64,000 nucleotides of DNA from Paenibacillus rhizophilus (lineage in GTDB: Bacteria > Bacillota > Bacilli > Paenibacillales > Paenibacillaceae), in NCBI RefSeq assembly GCF_003854965.1, contig NZ_RQPI01000003.1, positions 248,001 through 312,000 on the forward strand, given 5' to 3'. The position numbers and the translations under genes were made by a program. Positions 25,437-33,823 of the stretch are shown piece after piece; the stretch's first letter is position 1, and each line of letters opens with the position of its first letter. Below the pieces are notes generated by a model that was not told the origin of the DNA, ran no database searches, and saw only the letters and a list, made by a program, of their open reading frames with translations.

Positions 25437-26204
25437 ATGGGTTTAGATATCAGCAAGCTGGTAGACAAGTATCAGTTGAATCAAACGGAAGAAAAAATAT
25501 TAGTATATATCATCGACAATATAGAGAATGTGAAAGAAATAGGGGTAAGAGGCATCGCAAAGGAATTTTATACATCTACAACGACAATAATGAATTTAGC
25601 AAAAAAAATGGGTCATTCCGGCTTTCTGGATATGTATTATCATCTTAATTTTACATTGAAGGATAAAAAGTCTCAATTTTCCGGCGGAAAAAATAATCAA
25701 TTCTACGGTGTTGATCTGGAACAATTATTATCATTAATAGATCATCATAAAATAGAAGAGTTTGTAAACTTGTTGCTGGAAAACAGAAATGAAATTATTT
25801 ACACTTGGGGAGGAGGCTTCTCCGCACCTATTACGGAATATATAACCAGAAAATTAATCGTTCTTGGATTTATATGTATCTATTCCGAACCCATTGAAAG
25901 CTATGATGTAAACCCTATTCAGGCAAAATTGTTTATCAATGTTTCCAAATCCGGAGAAACGGATTCTTTGCTGAGAATGTCGCATTCGGCAAAGAAAAAT
26001 GGAATTAAAATTATTTCATTTACCGGAGACTCAGAAAATTCTTTATCCAAACTAGCGGATATAAATTTAAAAATAGTTGATATGAATGCGATGGATGACC
26101 GTAATAAGTTAGCCTCTTCTTTCTATGCGAATGTGCTGATGTTATTTGAGTTTTTGATTGGTGAATATTTGGAGAAAATAAAGGAAGACGCTATTAAAAA
26201 TTGA
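25437..26204 (+). CDS. RpiR-family regulator, GlvR-like
   Basis: 255 residues, nearly the size of B. subtilis GlvR, the activator of the glvA-glvR-glvC maltose operon. N-terminal HTH_6 (about 1-75, IAKEFYTSTTTIMNLAKKMG) and SIS domain (about 100-240, FINVSKSGETDSLLRM). Very AT-rich coding sequence. It lies 24 bases after the dehydrogenase and is followed by a terminator. With a GlvA-type hydrolase and an EIICB close by, a GlvR-like activating role is a reasonable inference. Confidence 0.8.
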   Translation: MGLDISKLVDKYQLNQTEEKILVYIIDNIENVKEIGVRGIAKEFYTSTTTIMNLAKKMGHSGFLDMYYHLNFTLKDKKSQFSGGKNNQFYGVDLEQLLSLIDHHKIEEFVNLLLENRNEIIYTWGGGFSAPITEYITRKLIVLGFICIYSEPIESYDVNPIQAKLFINVSKSGETDSLLRMSHSAKKNGIKIISFTGDSENSLSKLADINLKIVDMNAMDDRNKLASSFYANVLMLFEFLIGEYLEKIKEDAIKN

Positions 26205-26234
26205 CATAATGAGAACAACATACTCTTATTTTGG

Positions 26235-26268
26235 AAACGTGTTACTTTTCTAAAGTACACGTTTTTTT
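26235..26268 (+). terminator. Terminator after the GlvR-like regulator
   Basis: AAACGTGTTACTTT and AAAGTACACGTTT pair with a single bulge and are followed by T7. Confidence 0.85.
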
Positions 26269-26290
26269 GCACTGTGAAAATGTTTACACA

Positions 26291-26304
26291 AGTAAACGCT
26301 TTAA
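26291..26304 (-). promoter_or_regulatory. cre-like site upstream of the EIIA gene
   Basis: The reverse complement of AGTAAACGCTTTAA matches the CcpA consensus at 12 of 14 positions. It overlaps an inverted repeat GTTTAC-ACAA-GTAAAC. Confidence 0.45.
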
Positions 26305-26363
26305 TATAATATCGGTGTATAGAATAAAGAAGCTTCACTATAAATCATTTGGAGGTAATTCTC

Positions 26364-26879
26364 ATGTTTAATAAAATTAAAGCGCTTATATTTCAAGATA
26401 AACCGGAACAGCAGCAGGAAGATGGCTTTATTGTTCCTCTTTCCGGGGAAATTATCGATTTGAGCCACGTGCCGGACGAAGCATTTTCTCAGCGGATGAT
26501 GGGGGACGGATTTGCTATTCAGCCTGAGAATGGAGAAGTCTTCTCACCAGTGGATGGAGTCGTTACGACAGTGGTTCCCAGCAAGCATGCTTTTTCCATT
26601 AAAAGCAATTCCGGGATTGAATTTTTAATCCATTTTGGCGTGGATACGGTTAAGCTAAAAGGAGAAGGCTTTGATGTTTATGTAAAGGAAGGAAGCGTAG
26701 TTAAAGCGGGTGACTTGATCTTAAAGGTTAACCTCGAACAAATCAAGGACAAAGTGCCGTCTGTTGCTGTTTCGGTTATTTTTATCGAACTGAACGGAAA
26801 GAGCTTCAGTTTCAAGACCGGTAAAGCAGCAGCAAAGGAAAAAGACGCTGTTACTATACAATATGAGGACATGCAATGA
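26364..26879 (+). CDS. PTS EIIA, glucose (Crr) type
   Basis: 171 residues, single-domain EIIA-Glc. FIVPLSGEIIDLSHVPDEAF opens the domain, and FLIHFGVDTVKLKGEGF contains the phosphorylated His. It passes phosphate from HPr to the EIIB domain of the transporter at 19748, which lacks its own EIIA. ATG at 26364 has GGAGGT 7 bases ahead; the upstream in-frame TTG overlaps that site. Separation from EIICB by four genes is unusual but all lie within the same bracketed block. Confidence 0.92.
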   Translation: MFNKIKALIFQDKPEQQQEDGFIVPLSGEIIDLSHVPDEAFSQRMMGDGFAIQPENGEVFSPVDGVVTTVVPSKHAFSIKSNSGIEFLIHFGVDTVKLKGEGFDVYVKEGSVVKAGDLILKVNLEQIKDKVPSVAVSVIFIELNGKSFSFKTGKAAAKEKDAVTIQYEDMQ

Positions 26880-27008
26880 AGATCGAACATATTGCACTGT
26901 GGAGTGCAACCGCTAACAATAAATAGACCAATCAGATTGAATAGTTTGTATCTGTTGAATTGGTAAGGCCTAAGCAAAAATCAGTTTAATAACTGGGAGT
27001 TGGTAATC

Positions 27009-28022
27009 ATGAGGGCAGCGGTATTCAAAGGAAAGCATCAAATGGAAGTGTTAGATTGGAAAACGAAGGATCTCGAACCGTATGAGGTGCGAATTCGGGT
27101 CGAAAGTTGCGGCATTTGTGGTACGGATCAGCATATTTATCATGGTCACCCCGGATCTGCGGCGGTCAACCCGCCAATCGTGCTCGGCCATGAACTGGCA
27201 GGCGAAGTGATAGAGTTGGGGTCTAGGGTTCCGAACTTGAAGCTAGGAGACAGAGTATCGATAGATCCGAATATTTATTGCGGCGAATGTGAATATTGTC
27301 GGAGCGGCCGGCCTCACTTGTGCGATCACCTTCAAGCAATCGGCGTGACGCGAGACGGCGGCATGGCGGAATATTGCATTGTTCCTGCGGTAAACGCTTA
27401 TCGTATCCCGAACGAGATGAGCTATGTAGAAGGCGCGATGGTAGAGCCTGTCGGTTGCGTCTTGCACGGATTGAAGAAAATCGATGTTCGCCCGGTTCAT
27501 ACGGTACTCATTATCGGTGGCGGTTTCATCGGCCAATTGTTCCTCCAGCTTGTAAAAAAACAAGGAGCGGCAAAAATTATTGTCAGCGAACCTGCGGTGG
27601 AGAAACACGAGCGGCTTCTTGAACTGGGGGCGAACGAGGTCGTGCAGCCAACGAGTCCAGAAACAGTACAAGATTTGATGAATATTGCAGATGTCGTAAT
27701 CGAATGCGTGGGACGTAAAGAATCGATGGAGCTTGCAATCAAAGCAGCTCGAAAAGGAGGTCAAATCCTTCTGTTCGGTGTACCCTCGCCAGACACTCTG
27801 ATTAATGTTTCGCCGTTTACCATTTTTTCAAAGGAACTAAGCATAAAGGGATCCTTTATTAATCCTTTCACACATGAGGAAGCGATTTCTTTCATTCGGC
27901 AAAACATAATACGGATTGAGCCATTAATCAGCCATTATTTCGCACTAGATGACATTCCGGAAGTGATGGGGAAATATCCGCAAATGAATGTAGCTAAGGG
28001 TGTAGTCACTCATTCTACATAA
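27009..28022 (+). CDS. Second zinc-dependent alditol-type dehydrogenase
   Basis: 337 residues, medium-chain dehydrogenase. Zinc ligands in VESCGICGTDQHIYHGHPG and VLGHELAGEV; structural cysteines in CGECEYCRSGRPHLC; cofactor loop IGGGFIGQLFLQLVKKQG with VSEPAVEKHERL. It is only distantly related to the dehydrogenase at 24363 and so probably oxidises a different polyol or sugar. ATG at 27009 follows GGGAG. It is the last gene before repeat B and is less AT-rich than its left neighbours. Confidence 0.8.
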   Translation: MRAAVFKGKHQMEVLDWKTKDLEPYEVRIRVESCGICGTDQHIYHGHPGSAAVNPPIVLGHELAGEVIELGSRVPNLKLGDRVSIDPNIYCGECEYCRSGRPHLCDHLQAIGVTRDGGMAEYCIVPAVNAYRIPNEMSYVEGAMVEPVGCVLHGLKKIDVRPVHTVLIIGGGFIGQLFLQLVKKQGAAKIIVSEPAVEKHERLLELGANEVVQPTSPETVQDLMNIADVVIECVGRKESMELAIKAARKGGQILLFGVPSPDTLINVSPFTIFSKELSIKGSFINPFTHEEAISFIRQNIIRIEPLISHYFALDDIPEVMGKYPQMNVAKGVVTHST

Positions 28023-28064
28023 TCTGCGATGCCACAAGCATCCAATCGTTTGATTTTGGTTCGA

Positions 28065-28139
28065 AACCTCATTTCCAACGTTATGCATAAATTGAATGTA
28101 AGAGGCCGTTCGAAAGCGGTTGTCGAGCTGAAGATATAG
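28065..28139 (+). pseudogene. gerE 3'-end remnant
   Basis: Reads NLISNVMHKLNVRGRSKAVV then ELKI and a stop, corresponding to the last third of GerE encoded at 19284, with an 18-base in-frame deletion. There is no start codon or upstream part. It is the coding half of direct repeat B. Confidence 0.88.
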
Positions 28140-28203
28140 CGGAGCCTGCGAATATGCGTTAAGCCTTCTTTTGACCTGATGGGCGAAAGGAGGTTTTTTG
28201 TTG
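28065..28203 (+). repeat. Direct repeat B: 3' end of gerE plus terminator
   Basis: Second copy of the segment at 19416-19574, same orientation, including the hairpin and T-run (28161-28199). Marks the right border of the sugar block. Confidence 0.9.
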
Positions 28204-28321
28204 CTTCTCCTGCCAATGGCGGGTGGAACGAGGCTTTTCTGTTTTGATAGGACATTTCATATGGAAAATAAATGAAAATCTCTTTATAATTAGAAAGAAT
28301 TGAGAAAAGGAGGATGAGATT

Positions 28322-30697
28322 TTGAAGAAAAAGCATAAACGTACGCCGGGATTCACGGCCAAAACCGCATTAACCGGAATGGTGACGTTTTCTCTAGTGA
28401 TGCCGGCAGGATTTGCCGGAGCGGCTTCTTCTTCCGCTGCCGCCGTTGCCCAGCCTGCTTCTTCCAACGTGGCTGCCGAAAAATCCCAAAGCGCCGCGGC
28501 GTCTGCGCAGACGAATGAAGCGGATCCTACCAAGGTCAAGTTCACGAAAGAGCAGGCGCTCTCTAAGCTGAAGACGCTGTTCCCCATTTTGGTGGAGGCC
28601 GAAGTATCGAATGTGGAACTGGGTATTAACAATATGTATCCCGCGCCGTCCAATCAAATGATATGGAACATTCAGTGGAATTATCGGCAGGGCAACAACG
28701 GATACGGCTTTAACAGCCAGGTGGATGCCGTCAACGGAGATTTGATCAGTACATATCTCTATTTTCCGGACCGGCAGCAGAACGAGAGTTATTATCCGCC
28801 CGAAATCACTAGGGAACAGGCGCTTGAGAAAGCCAAGGCGTTTATCGCGAAGGCGGCACCTTCTCTGTCTGTGAACGATTTGCAGCTGCAGGACAATGTT
28901 GATTATATAGGTAATCCAGCACTTTTTGGCCCCGTGCAGTACGGCTTTAGTTTTACGGTGTTAAGAAATGGCATTCCCTCTCCGCTTGAAAATGTCTCCG
29001 TGGCCATCGCAGCGGACGGCAGTGTAAGGCAATTCAACAAATCGCCGGAGCATTGGAGTTATCCGTCGGCAGCCGCCTCGGTCCAGCAGGCCACAGCGGA
29101 GAAGACATTCAGCGACCAGTTTGACGTGGAGCTGGCTTACATCCCCATCTACAAGAATGGGGGCGCCAACAGCTGGATTCTGGGCTGGCGGCCGACCGAG
29201 CGGGCGCTGTATGCCATCGATGCCCTGACAGGCAAACGTTTGGATGCATCCGGCGCAGAAACGACGGTTACATCCGCCGTCTACAGCGATGTGCCGCAGG
29301 CGGCCAATCGTTTTGTCCCCAGAAGCGGTACCACGGAATTGTCAAGCGATGAGGCGGCCAAACGTGTAAAACAGGTTGTCTCCATTCCGGCGGCAAGAAA
29401 GCTGGTATCCAGTTCGCTGGGTGACGATTACTCCGATAAAGGCCGTAAGATCTGGAGATTGAACTGGCTGGACAACGAATCCCTTCGAACCGGGTTCCCC
29501 TCCCAATCCTCCGCCGAGGTGGACGCCGTTACGGGGCAGATTCTGAGTTACAACGAAAATCGGTATCCTCCCGAAGTCGGTGCTTCGGAGACAGCTAAAT
29601 CGAAAGGAACCAAGTTAACGAAGGAGCAGGCCCGGAAAAAAGCGATCGGACTGATTAACCTCCTCTATCCGGATGCTTCCGCCAACCTGAAGCTGGTTGA
29701 GCGGGGGGACAACACACTGAACGGGGGCACGGGGTTCAGCTTTCAATTCCTTCGCTTCTACAAAGGCATTCCTGTAAGTGACGGCGGTCTGACGATTGGT
29801 CTGGATAATACCGGAACACTGCAGTCTTATTTCTTCCCCCGGACATCGGACCTGGAGAAAGCCGGGATTGACTCATCGGCGGTGAAGCTTACGAAAGAAG
29901 AGGCGCGGGCTCAAAGTTTCGACCGTTACAAGGTGAAGCTTCAATATGGCAGCTTCGGAGGATATACCCCTGCAGGCTTTATCGACCAGAAGATCAAGCT
30001 TGTCTATTCGCCGGTACTGGGTGATCAGGCAAATGTGCCGGAAGCTCTGGATGCCGTTACAGGAAAATGGACCACGCAGTTCCAGGTGCCCGGCAAATCA
30101 AAGAAAGAGTCCGACGCTTCCGATATCCAGGGGAATCCGGCCGAGCAGGCGCTGTCGACATTGGTGAAATACAGCATCCTGACCCCGGATAAGGACGGGA
30201 AGGTCTATCCCGATGCCGAGATCACGGCCGGTGACTGGCTGAGCTGGATTGCAAAGGCGGTTACGCCTTATTATCCTAATATGTATAACGGAGCCGAACG
30301 CAAACCGGTCGCCGGCGTAAGCCCGGACAGCCCTTATTATGACGCGGTCTCCTTCGCCGTGCAGAACCGGTGGATTGATACGGGGAGCACGTTCCAGGCT
30401 GATGCCAAGCTGACCCGCGAAGGGCTCGCCGTGCTGCTGACCTCGATCGTCAAATACAACAAGATTTCCGCGTATTTGCAGGCCGATCCGGTCATCAACC
30501 AATTTGGAGATGCCGCCTCGATCAGCCGCAAGGGCGAAGTGGCGGTTGTCGTTAAGCTCGGTCTGCTTCAGGCCGAGAACGGCAAGTTCAATCCGGAAGG
30601 GACCGTAACCAAAGCCCAAGCTGCTGCGGTATTGTTGAAGCTGGTAGAGCTCCAGGGCAAGACGGACCAGCCCATCGGCCAATCGCTGTACTATTAA
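28322..30697 (+). CDS. Exported YcdB/YcdC-domain protein with SLH-like C-terminus
   Basis: 791 residues. Signal peptide (basic start, hydrophobic core, cleavage likely after AGFAGA), then an Ala/Ser/Gln linker. At least three PepSY-like YcdB/YcdC units follow, each with a pattern like TKEQALSKLKTLFP / AVNGDLISTYLYFPDRQ, TREQALEKAKAFIAKAAP and TKEQARKKAIGLINLLYPDA with VDAVTGQILSYNENRYPPE. The C-terminal 180 residues resemble S-layer homology repeats (ALSTLVKYSILTPDKDGKVY, LTREGLAVLLTSIVK, VVVKLGLLQAENGKFNPEG, VTKAQAAAVLLKLVE). These bind pyruvylated wall polysaccharide, so the protein is probably wall-anchored. The start is TTG with AAGGAGG ahead. Function unknown; PepSY-type domains are linked to protease inhibition. 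Confidence 0.8.
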   Translation: MKKKHKRTPGFTAKTALTGMVTFSLVMPAGFAGAASSSAAAVAQPASSNVAAEKSQSAAASAQTNEADPTKVKFTKEQALSKLKTLFPILVEAEVSNVELGINNMYPAPSNQMIWNIQWNYRQGNNGYGFNSQVDAVNGDLISTYLYFPDRQQNESYYPPEITREQALEKAKAFIAKAAPSLSVNDLQLQDNVDYIGNPALFGPVQYGFSFTVLRNGIPSPLENVSVAIAADGSVRQFNKSPEHWSYPSAAASVQQATAEKTFSDQFDVELAYIPIYKNGGANSWILGWRPTERALYAIDALTGKRLDASGAETTVTSAVYSDVPQAANRFVPRSGTTELSSDEAAKRVKQVVSIPAARKLVSSSLGDDYSDKGRKIWRLNWLDNESLRTGFPSQSSAEVDAVTGQILSYNENRYPPEVGASETAKSKGTKLTKEQARKKAIGLINLLYPDASANLKLVERGDNTLNGGTGFSFQFLRFYKGIPVSDGGLTIGLDNTGTLQSYFFPRTSDLEKAGIDSSAVKLTKEEARAQSFDRYKVKLQYGSFGGYTPAGFIDQKIKLVYSPVLGDQANVPEALDAVTGKWTTQFQVPGKSKKESDASDIQGNPAEQALSTLVKYSILTPDKDGKVYPDAEITAGDWLSWIAKAVTPYYPNMYNGAERKPVAGVSPDSPYYDAVSFAVQNRWIDTGSTFQADAKLTREGLAVLLTSIVKYNKISAYLQADPVINQFGDAASISRKGEVAVVVKLGLLQAENGKFNPEGTVTKAQAAAVLLKLVELQGKTDQPIGQSLYY

Positions 30698-30747
30698 AAT
30701 TTACTATTAAAATGTACGCTTAATAAAGCAGGCTAAAGCTGCAGGCC

Positions 30748-30788
30748 GTTTGGCGGAGAGATTATTCCTTCGCTGAACGGCTTTTTTT
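30748..30788 (+). terminator. Terminator after the YcdB/SLH protein
   Basis: GCCGTT and AACGGC with inner TGGCG/CGCTG form a long hairpin followed by T7. Confidence 0.85.
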
Positions 30789-30790
30789 CA

Positions 30791-30886
30791 AAATATAAGA
30801 CTTATAAGCTTCGCGCCTATCGTTTTGGTCTTATATTTCTACGAGAAACGTACTTGCGTCTTAAAAAGACGCTGTCAGGCGTTTCT
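30791..30886 (+). other. Structured non-coding stretch upstream of rlmN
   Basis: AAATATAAGAC (30791-30801) pairs perfectly with GTCTTATATTT (30828-30838). AGAAACG/CGTTTCT (30844-30850, 30880-30886) encloses GCGTCTT-AAA-AAGACGC (30856-30872). No gene is present in 30698-31003. Whether this is part of an RNA leader, a small RNA or a second terminator cannot be told from sequence. Confidence 0.5.
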
Positions 30887-31003
30887 TCTTGATTTATCCC
30901 TCTTGTTTTAATTAAAAAAATTTGGGACAATAATATACGATTGCCATTTGGCAGCTTTAGTTGAATGACAGGCTGGAGACAGCCTTGAAAAGAGGATAAA
31001 TAA

Positions 31004-32071
31004 ATGAACAAGATTTCCATTTACGGTTTAACCTTTGAACAACTGGCGGCCTGGCTGCTGGAACGCGGACACCGCAAATACCGGGCGCTGCAGGTCTGGG
31101 ATTGGCTGTACGTGAAGCGGGTAACGGATTTTTTCGAAATGAGCGATGTTCACCCCGAGGCTTTGAGCCTGCTGAATGAGTATTTTGCAATCCGCACTTT
31201 GTCCGAACACGTGAAGCAGGAATCGATGGACGGTACGGTAAAGTTCCTGTTCCGGCTGCCGGACGGAAATTTGATCGAAACGGTATTGATGCGGCAAAAA
31301 TATGGACTGGCCGTATGCGTAACGACCCAGGTCGGCTGCAACATCGGGTGCAGCTTCTGCGCGAGCGGGCTTTTGTCCAAGAGCCGGGACTTGTCTTCCG
31401 GAGAGATTGTGGAGCAGATCATGCAAGTCCAGCTGCATCTGGACCGGGCCGGGAAAGGTGAAGCGGTGAGCCATATTGTCGTTATGGGCATCGGGGAGCC
31501 GTTCGACAACTTCGGGAATATGGTGGATTTTCTGCTGATTATCAAAAATCAGAAGGGGCTGAACATCGCCGGACGCCGTATCACCGTCTCGACCAGCGGC
31601 CTTGCGGACAAAATCATAGAATTTGCGGACCTAAATCTTCAAGTGAATCTGGCCATTTCCTTGCATGCGCCGAACGATGAGCTCCGCACCCGCATCATGA
31701 AGATCAATCGCGCGATTCCAATCGAGAAGCTGATGGGCGCGATAGACTACTATTTGGAGAAGACGAAGCGGAGAACGACGCTGGAGTATATTTTGCTGCG
31801 GGACGTGAACGACCAAAAGGAACATGCTCTGGAGCTTGCCGAATTGATCGGCGAACGGAAATCGCTCATCAACGTGAATCTGATTCCTTATAATCCGGTG
31901 GATGAGCACAGCCAATATCAGCGCAGTGACCGGGAGACAGTCCGGGCCTTCTTCGATACGTTGAAAAAGCAGGGAATAAGCGTCAGCACCCGTCTGGAGC
32001 AGGGATCGGATATTGATGCAGCCTGCGGCCAATTGCGAAGCAAGCAGATCAAGGAGTCGGCGCTGGGTTAA
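31004..32071 (+). CDS. rlmN: 23S rRNA (adenine2503-C2)-methyltransferase, radical SAM
   Basis: 355 residues. The iron-sulphur motif is [10 protein letters not shown] (C-x3-C-x2-C). [37 protein letters not shown] and the C-terminal [12 protein letters not shown] with the catalytic Cys complete the RlmN pattern. It methylates A2503 of 23S rRNA and some tRNAs. The second-half sequence follows the Listeria/Streptococcus type of RlmN. Cfr, the resistance relative, has CKFCATGDIGLKKN at the cluster and is not matched. ATG follows GAGGATAA. Confidence 0.9.
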   Translation: MNKISIYGLTFEQLAAWLLERGHRKYRALQVWDWLYVKRVTDFFEMSDVHPEALSLLNEYFAIRTLSEHVKQESMDGTVKFLFRLPDGNLIETVLMRQKYGLAVCVTTQVGCNIGCSFCASGLLSKSRDLSSGEIVEQIMQVQLHLDRAGKGEAVSHIVVMGIGEPFDNFGNMVDFLLIIKNQKGLNIAGRRITVSTSGLADKIIEFADLNLQVNLAISLHAPNDELRTRIMKINRAIPIEKLMGAIDYYLEKTKRRTTLEYILLRDVNDQKEHALELAELIGERKSLINVNLIPYNPVDEHSQYQRSDRETVRAFFDTLKKQGISVSTRLEQGSDIDAACGQLRSKQIKESALG

Positions 32072-32183
32072 CAATACCATCCGGCCTCTCTGATTGCCGG
32101 GATGTGTTACACATACACTACATGTAATTAACATAAATATGCCATGAGAATAACACCTTGCCAAATGAGGTTCTTTCTAAGAC

Positions 32184-32226
32184 AAACAGCCCGCTCGCGC
32201 ATAATCGCGCAGACGGGCTGTTTTTG
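32184..32226. terminator. Bidirectional terminator between rlmN and the TerC gene
   Basis: AAACAGCCCG and CGGGCTGTTT form a 10-bp stem, with a GCGCG inner stem and a T-run on both strands. It serves the two converging genes. Confidence 0.9.
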
Positions 32227-32247
32227 TCGTATTAATTAGGAAGCTTC

Positions 32248-33078
32248 CTATTTTCCAAGCTGCTTATCCAGTTCTCCGACGGGATTTTCTCCCTTATTTT
32301 CTTCAATAGTATGCTTGCTCAAGAACCAGCCGATGGCGGCGATGAGTACGAGCACGATATAGAATGTCGCTTTCCACCAGGTGCTGTGCGCGAAATGCTC
32401 AGACAGCACGCCCAGCGAAGGATGCGCAAGCGTGATGACGGCCAGCTTGACGCCGACCCAGCCGACGATAATGAAGGCTGCAACTTCAAGTCCCGGACGG
32501 GAATGGAGTAGCTTGACGAAGAACGAAGCGGCGAAGCGCATGATAACGAGTCCGATAAAGCCCCCGGCAAAAATGACGAGGAACACGCCTCCGTCGAGTC
32601 CGCCGATTGCGGGAAGACCGCTTGGCGGAAGTGCGACGGCCAGAGCGACTGCGGCAAGAATCGAGTCGACGGCAAAAGCGATGTCCGCGAGCTCCACCTT
32701 GAAGACGGTCAGCCAGAAACCGGCTTTCTTTTTGTCCACGCCTTCATTCGTGCCGCTTTCCGAAGCTTCTTCCGTAACCGGCTTTTTGGAAGCGACGATT
32801 TTGCGGATGATGTGGTTGGCTGCAATGAACAGCAGATAAATAGCGCCGATTGCCTGCACCTGCCAGATGTCTACAAGGAACGAAATGACGAACAGCGAGC
32901 CGAACCTGAAGATGAATGCCCCGAACAGCCCGTAAAAGAGCGCCTTTTTCCTCGTTTCCTCGGGAAGGTGTTTCACCATGATTGCCAGAACCAGCGCATT
33001 ATCCGCGGCGAGCAGCCCTTCCAGCCCCACTAGCACAAGCAATACCCAGCCGTACTCCAATAATAACCCCAAATCCAT
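32248..33078 (-). CDS. TerC-family membrane protein, probable manganese exporter
   Basis: 276 residues with about eight hydrophobic segments. LLAADNALVLAIMVKHLPEE (Asp-Asn in helix 1-2) and VELADIAFAVDSILAAVAL (Asp in a membrane helix) are the conserved TerC metal-site motifs. The B. subtilis relatives YceF and YkoY (MeeF/MeeY) export Mn2+. The gene is preceded on its own strand by a yybP-ykoY manganese riboswitch and a terminator, which strongly supports a manganese role. ATG with GGAGGT 7 bases upstream. Confidence 0.88.
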   Translation of the reverse strand: MDLGLLLEYGWVLLVLVGLEGLLAADNALVLAIMVKHLPEETRKKALFYGLFGAFIFRFGSLFVISFLVDIWQVQAIGAIYLLFIAANHIIRKIVASKKPVTEEASESGTNEGVDKKKAGFWLTVFKVELADIAFAVDSILAAVALAVALPPSGLPAIGGLDGGVFLVIFAGGFIGLVIMRFAASFFVKLLHSRPGLEVAAFIIVGWVGVKLAVITLAHPSLGVLSEHFAHSTWWKATFYIVLVLIAAIGWFLSKHTIEENKGENPVGELDKQLGK

Positions 33079-33118
33079 TGTTGTTACCTCCTGTGTTTAT
33101 AATGACCTAAAACTATAT

Positions 33119-33181
33119 AAAAAAGACCTTTACCAAACAGATCCGACTCAAAAAGAGTCTCAATCTGAATGGTAAAGGTCT
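33119..33181 (-). terminator. Riboswitch-controlled terminator of the TerC gene
   Basis: On the minus strand GACCTTTACCA pairs with TGGTAAAGGTC around an inner GACTCTTTTTGAGTC hairpin and is followed by T6. It lies between the aptamer and the start codon, as expected for an expression platform that terminates when manganese is low. Confidence 0.85.
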
Positions 33182-33184
33182 CGC

Positions 33185-33287
33185 TAACAATAAAATATTG
33201 CCAATAAAGCCGGAGAACCATATCAACGCTCTCGTACTGACGACTTTATTTAACAGCTACTCCCCTTTACGGGATATTCACTTTTCT
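33185..33287 (-). ncRNA. yybP-ykoY manganese riboswitch aptamer
   Basis: The minus strand contains the conserved blocks in order: AAAGGGGAGTAGCTG, GTCGTCAGTACGA and CTCCGGCTTTATTG. These are the hallmark internal-loop sequences of the yybP-ykoY family, which bind Mn2+ and switch on efflux genes. A consensus promoter precedes it and a terminator follows. Confidence 0.9.
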
Positions 33288-33304
33288 CGTTTCTTCCTAA
33301 AAAG

Positions 33305-33333
33305 ATCATATAGTAGTTGAAAAGCATTGTCAA
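33305..33333 (-). promoter_or_regulatory. Sigma-A promoter of the riboswitch-TerC unit
   Basis: On the minus strand TTGACA, 17 bases, TATGAT. The predicted start is near 33298, just ahead of the aptamer. Confidence 0.8.
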
Positions 33334-33466
33334 CAGAGTGAAGTTCAAGGTCGCTTTCTACTATATAAAGTTCAAAGACTGCTAGATCGGTGGTTCGTTT
33401 GCCTTGGTAAGAGGGAAGCTGAGGAGAATCTTTGTGTAAAGCCGCTGTAAAAGGAAATCAAAATGA

Positions 33467-33481
33467 CATTGATTTTCAATG
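33467..33481. promoter_or_regulatory. Palindrome upstream of the nif promoter
   Basis: CATTGA-TTT-TCAATG, a perfect 6-bp inverted repeat, lies about 150 bases upstream of the nif start and outside the GlnR site. Possible binding site for an additional regulator; unproven. Confidence 0.3.
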
Positions 33482-33517
33482 AAAATAGGTTATGAAAACG
33501 GAACCATGAAACATATG

Positions 33518-33534
33518 TGTTATATATGCTGACA
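33518..33534 (+). promoter_or_regulatory. GlnR binding site I
   Basis: TGTTATATATGCTGACA is a full match to TGTNAN7TNACA, the GlnR/TnrA box. It is centred about 100 bases upstream of the predicted nif start. In P. polymyxa the upstream GlnR site activates nif when nitrogen is limiting. Confidence 0.75.
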
Positions 33535-33593
33535 TTTGATTTGACGAAACTGTAAACACCAGACTATACCGGGTTTTTTCGTGGTTGCGCTAA

Positions 33594-33622
33594 TTGACGA
33601 TATAGGGGATTGAAAATATGAT
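33594..33622 (+). promoter_or_regulatory. nif operon sigma-A promoter
   Basis: TTGACG at 33594-33599, 17-base spacer, TATGAT at 33617-33622. This is a vegetative promoter rather than a sigma-54 type, as known for Paenibacillus nif operons. The transcript would begin near 33629, giving a leader of about 220 bases. Confidence 0.75.
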
Positions 33623-33655
33623 GAGTGTACAGCAAAGCTTTTCAAGAAAGGTTGG

Positions 33656-33672
33656 AGTCAGGTTAACTGACA
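33656..33672 (+). promoter_or_regulatory. GlnR binding site II
   Basis: AGTCAGGTTAACTGACA has one mismatch to TGTNAN7TNACA and is nearly symmetric. It lies about 28-44 bases after the predicted start. In P. polymyxa a downstream site mediates repression when nitrogen is in excess; this site fits that role. Confidence 0.6.
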
Positions 33673-33680
33673 CGTCGGAT

Positions 33681-33823
33681 ATAGGTTATATAACATTTAA
33701 CCTATTTGTATCTTACCCAAGGAAGTCGGGTCCGAAACACCTGAGGAGCTGACGCTCCGCAAAACTGGACGCATGCTTCCGACGCGAGAATGAAGTGGAG
33801 CATGCGCAAGGAGTACAACTCCT
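33681..33823 (+). other. Structured 5' leader of nifB
   Basis: Four stem-loops follow each other: ATAGGTTA/TAACCTAT (33681-33705), GGAGC-TGAC-GCTCC (33745-33758), GCATGCTTCC/GGAGCATGC (33771-33805) and AGGAGT-ACA-ACTCCT (33809-33823). The last arm ACTCCT could also pair with the true ribosome binding site AAGGAGG (33833-33839). No known riboswitch family was recognised. Confidence 0.5.

Noticed and set aside
31004..32071. Cfr-type antibiotic-resistance methyltransferase
   Set aside because: Cluster and C-terminal motifs follow RlmN of Firmicutes, not Cfr; kept as rlmN.
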